A DNA stretch of 59,605 nt from Agromyces seonyuensis (lineage in GTDB: Bacteria; Actinomycetota; Actinomycetes; Actinomycetales; Microbacteriaceae): contig NZ_WSTA01000011.1 of NCBI RefSeq assembly GCF_009789225.1, positions 1 through 59,605 of the forward strand, read 5' to 3'. The notes beneath the pieces were generated by a model, which worked only from the letters and a program-made list of their open reading frames with translations, ran no database searches and was not told where the DNA came from. Shown here piece by piece: positions 56,752-59,605 of this stretch. A program made the position numbers and the translations under genes. The number at the start of each line of letters is the position of its first letter. Positions within the stretch are counted from its first letter, which is position 1.

Positions 56752-57978
56752 ATGCCCGAGACCGTGAACCCGCCCGCCCGACTGCTCATGGGCCCCGGCC
56801 CCGTCAATGCCGACCCGCGCGTGCTGCGCGCAATGTCCGCCGGACTCGTGGGGCAGTACGACCCCGCGATGACCGGGTACATGAACGAGACGATGGCGCT
56901 CTACCGGGGCGTGTTCCGCACCGACAACGAGGCGACGCTGCTCGTCGACGGCACGAGCCGCGCCGGCATCGAAGCCGCGATCGTGTCCCTCGTCGCCCCG
57001 GGCGACCGCGTGCTCGTGCCGATCTTCGGCCGCTTCGGGCACCTCCTCGCCGAGATCGCGACTCGCGCCGGCGCCGACGTGCACACGATCGAGACCGAGT
57101 GGGGCACCGTCTTCGCCCCCGAGCAGATCGAGGAGGCCGTCGCCCGGGTGCAGCCGAAGCTGCTCGCCGTCGTGCACGGCGACACCTCGACGACGCTCGC
57201 CCAGCCCCTCGACGCGCTCGGCGCGATCGCCGCCCGGCATGGCGCGCTCTTCTACACCGACGTCACCGCGAGCCTCGGCGGCAACCGGTTCGAGGCCGAC
57301 GAGTGGGGCGTCGACGCCGCGACCGCGGGCCTGCAGAAGTGCCTCGGCGGTCCGAGCGGCTCCGCACCGATCACGCTCTCCGACGCCGCCGTCGCGCGCA
57401 TCGCCGAGCGCTCGAGCGTCGAGGCGGGCATCCGCGTCGAGGACGACCTCGTCCTGGCCGACCCCATCCGGTCGAACTACTTCGACCTCGGCCAGATCCT
57501 CGAGTACTGGGGGCCGCGCCGCCTCAACCACCACACCGAGGCGACGTCGATGCTCTACGCCGCGCGCGAGTGCGCCCGCCTGCTCGTCGAGGAGGGCATG
57601 GACGCCGCCGTCGAGCGCCACCGCATCCACGGCGGGGCGATGGTCGCGGGCGTCGCGGGGCTCGGGCTCTCGATCTTCGGCGACCAGCGGTACCGCATGC
57701 ACAACGTCGTCGGCGTCGAGATCCCGGGGGAGGTCGACGGCGAGCGGGTGCGCAGCGCGCTCCTGCACGACTTCGCGATCGAGATCGGCACGTCGTTCGG
57801 CCCGCTGCACGGGCGCATCTGGCGCATCGGCACGATGGGCGTCAACGCCCGCCGCGACGCCGTGCTCGCGACGCTCGCGGCGCTCGAGCAGGTGCTGCGC
57901 GCCGAGGGCGCCCCCGTCGTCGCGGGCGGCGGCGTCGGCGCGGCGCTCGACTGGTACGACGGCGAGGGCGCCGAGTGA
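56752..57978 (+). CDS. pucG: Class V aminotransferase, PucG-like ((S)-ureidoglycine-glyoxylate aminotransferase)
   Basis: 408 residues from ATG 56752, with AGAGGAG (56741-56747) 4 bases upstream. PLP-enzyme motifs: LLMGPGPVNADPRVLRAM, VDGTSRAGIEAAIVSL, FYTDVTASLGGN with the PLP-ring Asp, and the PLP Lys in TAGLQKCLGGPSG. The Gln-Lys context and partner gene (allantoate amidohydrolase-like) suggest PucG rather than serine- or alanine-glyoxylate aminotransferase, but sequence alone cannot exclude these. It is coupled to the next gene by a GTGA overlap. Confidence 0.85.
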   Translation: MPETVNPPARLLMGPGPVNADPRVLRAMSAGLVGQYDPAMTGYMNETMALYRGVFRTDNEATLLVDGTSRAGIEAAIVSLVAPGDRVLVPIFGRFGHLLAEIATRAGADVHTIETEWGTVFAPEQIEEAVARVQPKLLAVVHGDTSTTLAQPLDALGAIAARHGALFYTDVTASLGGNRFEADEWGVDAATAGLQKCLGGPSGSAPITLSDAAVARIAERSSVEAGIRVEDDLVLADPIRSNYFDLGQILEYWGPRRLNHHTEATSMLYAARECARLLVEEGMDAAVERHRIHGGAMVAGVAGLGLSIFGDQRYRMHNVVGVEIPGEVDGERVRSALLHDFAIEIGTSFGPLHGRIWRIGTMGVNARRDAVLATLAALEQVLRAEGAPVVAGGGVGAALDWYDGEGAE

Positions 57979-59285
57979 GCGGGTCGACGCCCGGCATCCG
58001 TTCCGAGGCCGTGACCGCCGAGGATGCCGCGGCCGTCGCCGACCGCATCCTCGAACGGGCCGACGCGCTCGCGGCGCTCAGCTCCCACACCGACGGCATC
58101 GAGCGCACCCACCTCACCGCCGAGCACCGCGCCGCGAACGATCTCGTCGCCGGTTGGATCCGCGAGGCGGGGCTGAACGCCCGCGTGGACGCCGCCGGCA
58201 ACGTGTGCGGCCGGCTCGAGGGCGTCGAGCCGGGCCTCCCGGCCCTGCTGCTCGGCTCCCACCTCGACACGGTGCCGGACGCGGGCCGCTACGACGGCAT
58301 CCTCGGCGTGCTGCTCGCGATCGAGGCGGCCGCGTTCCTCTCGCCGCGCGCCGACGAGTTGCCGTTCGCCGTCGAGGTCATCGGGTTCTCCGACGAGGAG
58401 GGCGCGCGCTTCGGCAACGCGCTCTTCGGGTCGCGGGCGATCGCCGGCGGTCTCGACGAGTCGTTCTGGTCGGCCGAGGATGCCGACGGTGTGACCCTGC
58501 GCGACGCGTTCGCGGCCTTCGGCCTCGACGAAGCGCGCGTCGGCGACGCCGCGCGCGCCCCGCACGAGCTCGTCGGCTACCTCGAAGCGCACATCGAGCA
58601 GGGTCCGTTCCTCGAGGACTCCGACCAGCCCCTCGCCGTCGTCACGTCGATCGCGGCCGCGCGGCGCTTCGCCCTCGACTTCCACGGCGTCGCCGCGCAC
58701 GCGGGCGGCACCCCCTACGATCGGCGCCGCGACGCCCTGCTCGGCGCGGCCGCGTTCGCCCTCGAGGTCGAGCGGATCGGCCGCGCGACGGGCGTCATCG
58801 CCACGGTCGGCCGCTTCCACGCCCATCCCGGCGGCGTCAACGTCATCCCCGGCCGCGTCGAGCTCAGCCTCGACGTGCGCGCCCCGGCCGACGTCGAGCG
58901 CGACCACGTCGTCGACGCGATCCTCGAGCGCGGGCGGCAGCTCGCGGCCGAGCGCGGGCTGCGCTTCGAGTCGGCCGAGATCTACCGCGCGGACGCCACG
59001 ATCATGGACGAGGACCTCGCCGCCGCGATCGCGCACGGCATCGAGACCGTCACGGCCGCGCACGCGCCGCACCTCTGGAGCCGCGCGGGCCACGACGGCA
59101 TGGCGGTCGCCGCGGTGACGGACGTCGCGATGCTTTTCGTGCGCAACGGCAACGGCGGCATCTCGCACTCGCCCGACGAGATCGTCGAGTCCGCCGACGT
59201 CGCGCTCGCGCACCGTGCGTTCGTCGCCGCGATCGAGCGGATCGCGGCCGGTGCGCGCTCGACCGGCGTCGAGGACGACCGATGA
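57975..59285 (+). CDS. allC: Allantoate amidohydrolase-like M20 family hydrolase
   Basis: About 436 residues from GTG 57975, overlapping the pucG stop. Metal-site motifs: LLGSHLDTVPDAGRYDGILG, FSDEEGARFGNALFGSRA, HIEQGPFLED and RAGHDGMAVAAV. The family also contains N-carbamoyl-L-amino acid hydrolases and ureidoglycolate hydrolases, but the neighbourhood favours allantoate or a related ureide. It overlaps the RpiR gene (ATGA). Confidence 0.87.
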   Translation: MSGSTPGIRSEAVTAEDAAAVADRILERADALAALSSHTDGIERTHLTAEHRAANDLVAGWIREAGLNARVDAAGNVCGRLEGVEPGLPALLLGSHLDTVPDAGRYDGILGVLLAIEAAAFLSPRADELPFAVEVIGFSDEEGARFGNALFGSRAIAGGLDESFWSAEDADGVTLRDAFAAFGLDEARVGDAARAPHELVGYLEAHIEQGPFLEDSDQPLAVVTSIAAARRFALDFHGVAAHAGGTPYDRRRDALLGAAAFALEVERIGRATGVIATVGRFHAHPGGVNVIPGRVELSLDVRAPADVERDHVVDAILERGRQLAAERGLRFESAEIYRADATIMDEDLAAAIAHGIETVTAAHAPHLWSRAGHDGMAVAAVTDVAMLFVRNGNGGISHSPDEIVESADVALAHRAFVAAIERIAAGARSTGVEDDR

Positions 59286-59605
59286 CGGGTGCCTCCGGCC
59301 CCGGCACGTCCGACGCGACGATCGAGGAGCGCGTCGCCGCCCTCGACGGCTCCTTGAGCCCGCAGGAGCGCGCGCTCGCCGAGGTCATGCTCGACCACCT
59401 CTCGGAGCTCGCCGTCTACCGCGCGGGCGAGCTCGCCGAGCTCGCGGGGGTCTCGAAGGCGACCGTGAGCCGGTTCGTGCGGCGCCTCGGCTTCGCCGAC
59501 TGGGCGGCGGTGCGCGCGAACGTCACGGCCCGCCGTGCCGCGGGGACGCCGATCGGCGCGGTCGGCGCGCCCGCCGGTTCGGCCGACGGCGCGGCCGTCG
59601 TGCTC
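59282..59605 (+). CDS. RpiR/MurR-family transcriptional regulator, N-terminal part (3' end outside window)
   Basis: ATG 59282 overlaps the preceding stop (ATGA), and the frame stays open to the right edge (108 codons visible). The N-terminal HTH_6 domain is clear: LSPQERALAEVMLDHLSEL, then AGELAELAGVSKATVSRFVRRLGF with the recognition helix, then WAAVRANV. The SIS effector-binding domain should follow outside the window. Its place in the ureide operon makes it the probable local regulator, binding perhaps at 56707-56742. Confidence 0.9.
   Translation, partial: MTGASGPGTSDATIEERVAALDGSLSPQERALAEVMLDHLSELAVYRAGELAELAGVSKATVSRFVRRLGFADWAAVRANVTARRAAGTPIGAVGAPAGSADGAAVVL

Overview
The window is high-GC DNA with dense, compact genes, frequent GTG starts, 4-bp ATGA/GTGA gene overlaps and many start codons 6-8 bases after a TANNNT hexamer (leaderless style). 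Gene content and order (senX3-regX3 beside a phosphoglycerate mutase, carD-ispDF-cysS-rlmB, ppk-mutT1, a CIRCE-controlled stand-alone groEL, an XPB-type helicase with its partner) point to an actinobacterium. The short 'GGTCGAGTA...TATCGAGACC' repeats and the overall style suggest Microbacteriaceae (Agromyces/Microbacterium-like); that family placement is inference. The window looks chromosomal. I see no insertion sequence, prophage, CRISPR array or rRNA.

Layout. 1-5.2 kb: the 3' end of a LuxR-family regulator and two secreted GH18 chitinases whose upstream regions share a 19-bp block at identical distance from a -10 hexamer. 5.3-14.7 kb: a phosphate block on the minus strand (pstB, pstA, pstC, pstS, a second pstS, mutT1-like Nudix/histidine phosphatase, ppk, glnR-like regulator) with 11-bp-spaced PHO boxes before both pstS genes and ppk. 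14.8-19.2 kb: small membrane proteins, a nitrobindin/YgfZ/FUSC operon and a methyltransferase. 19.3-22.9 kb: gpmA, phoU and divergent senX3-regX3 with another PHO box; this two-component system is the likely controller of the phosphate block. 22.9-28 kb: lipoprotein, carD, fused ispDF, cysS, rlmB. 28-34.9 kb: DUF4032 protein, MsiK/UgpC-like ATPase, DsbA-like protein, tRNA-Thr(UGU), DMT transporter, msrB-nitroreductase, and a DUF3263 plus LytR_C pair. 35-41.6 kb: cold shock protein, DUF3048 lipoprotein, groEL with two CIRCE elements, WXG100 protein, and an OmpR-type two-component system. 41.7-48.5 kb: flavoprotein oxidoreductases, lipase-maturation-factor protein, folP-like and ribD-C-like pair, Pr6Pr membrane protein. 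48.6-54.1 kb: secreted 5'-nucleotidase, XPB helicase and its helicase-associated partner, which is preceded by a 12-residue Cys-containing leader ORF. 54.1 kb to the end: acetamidase/formamidase, amidase, a 33-bp tandem array, class V aminotransferase (PucG-like), AllC-like amidohydrolase and the start of an RpiR regulator, which together look like a ureide/amide nitrogen-salvage cluster.

How the genes work together. Phosphate sensing (SenX3/RegX3/PhoU), uptake (PstSCAB plus a second PstS) and polyphosphate storage (Ppk) are bound together by recognisable PHO boxes. The secreted 5'-nucleotidase could add phosphate or nucleoside scavenging but has no convincing box. The chitinases and the MsiK-like ATPase could cooperate in chito-oligosaccharide use, although no sugar permease is in the window. 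Hairpin terminators separate most convergent or consecutive units.
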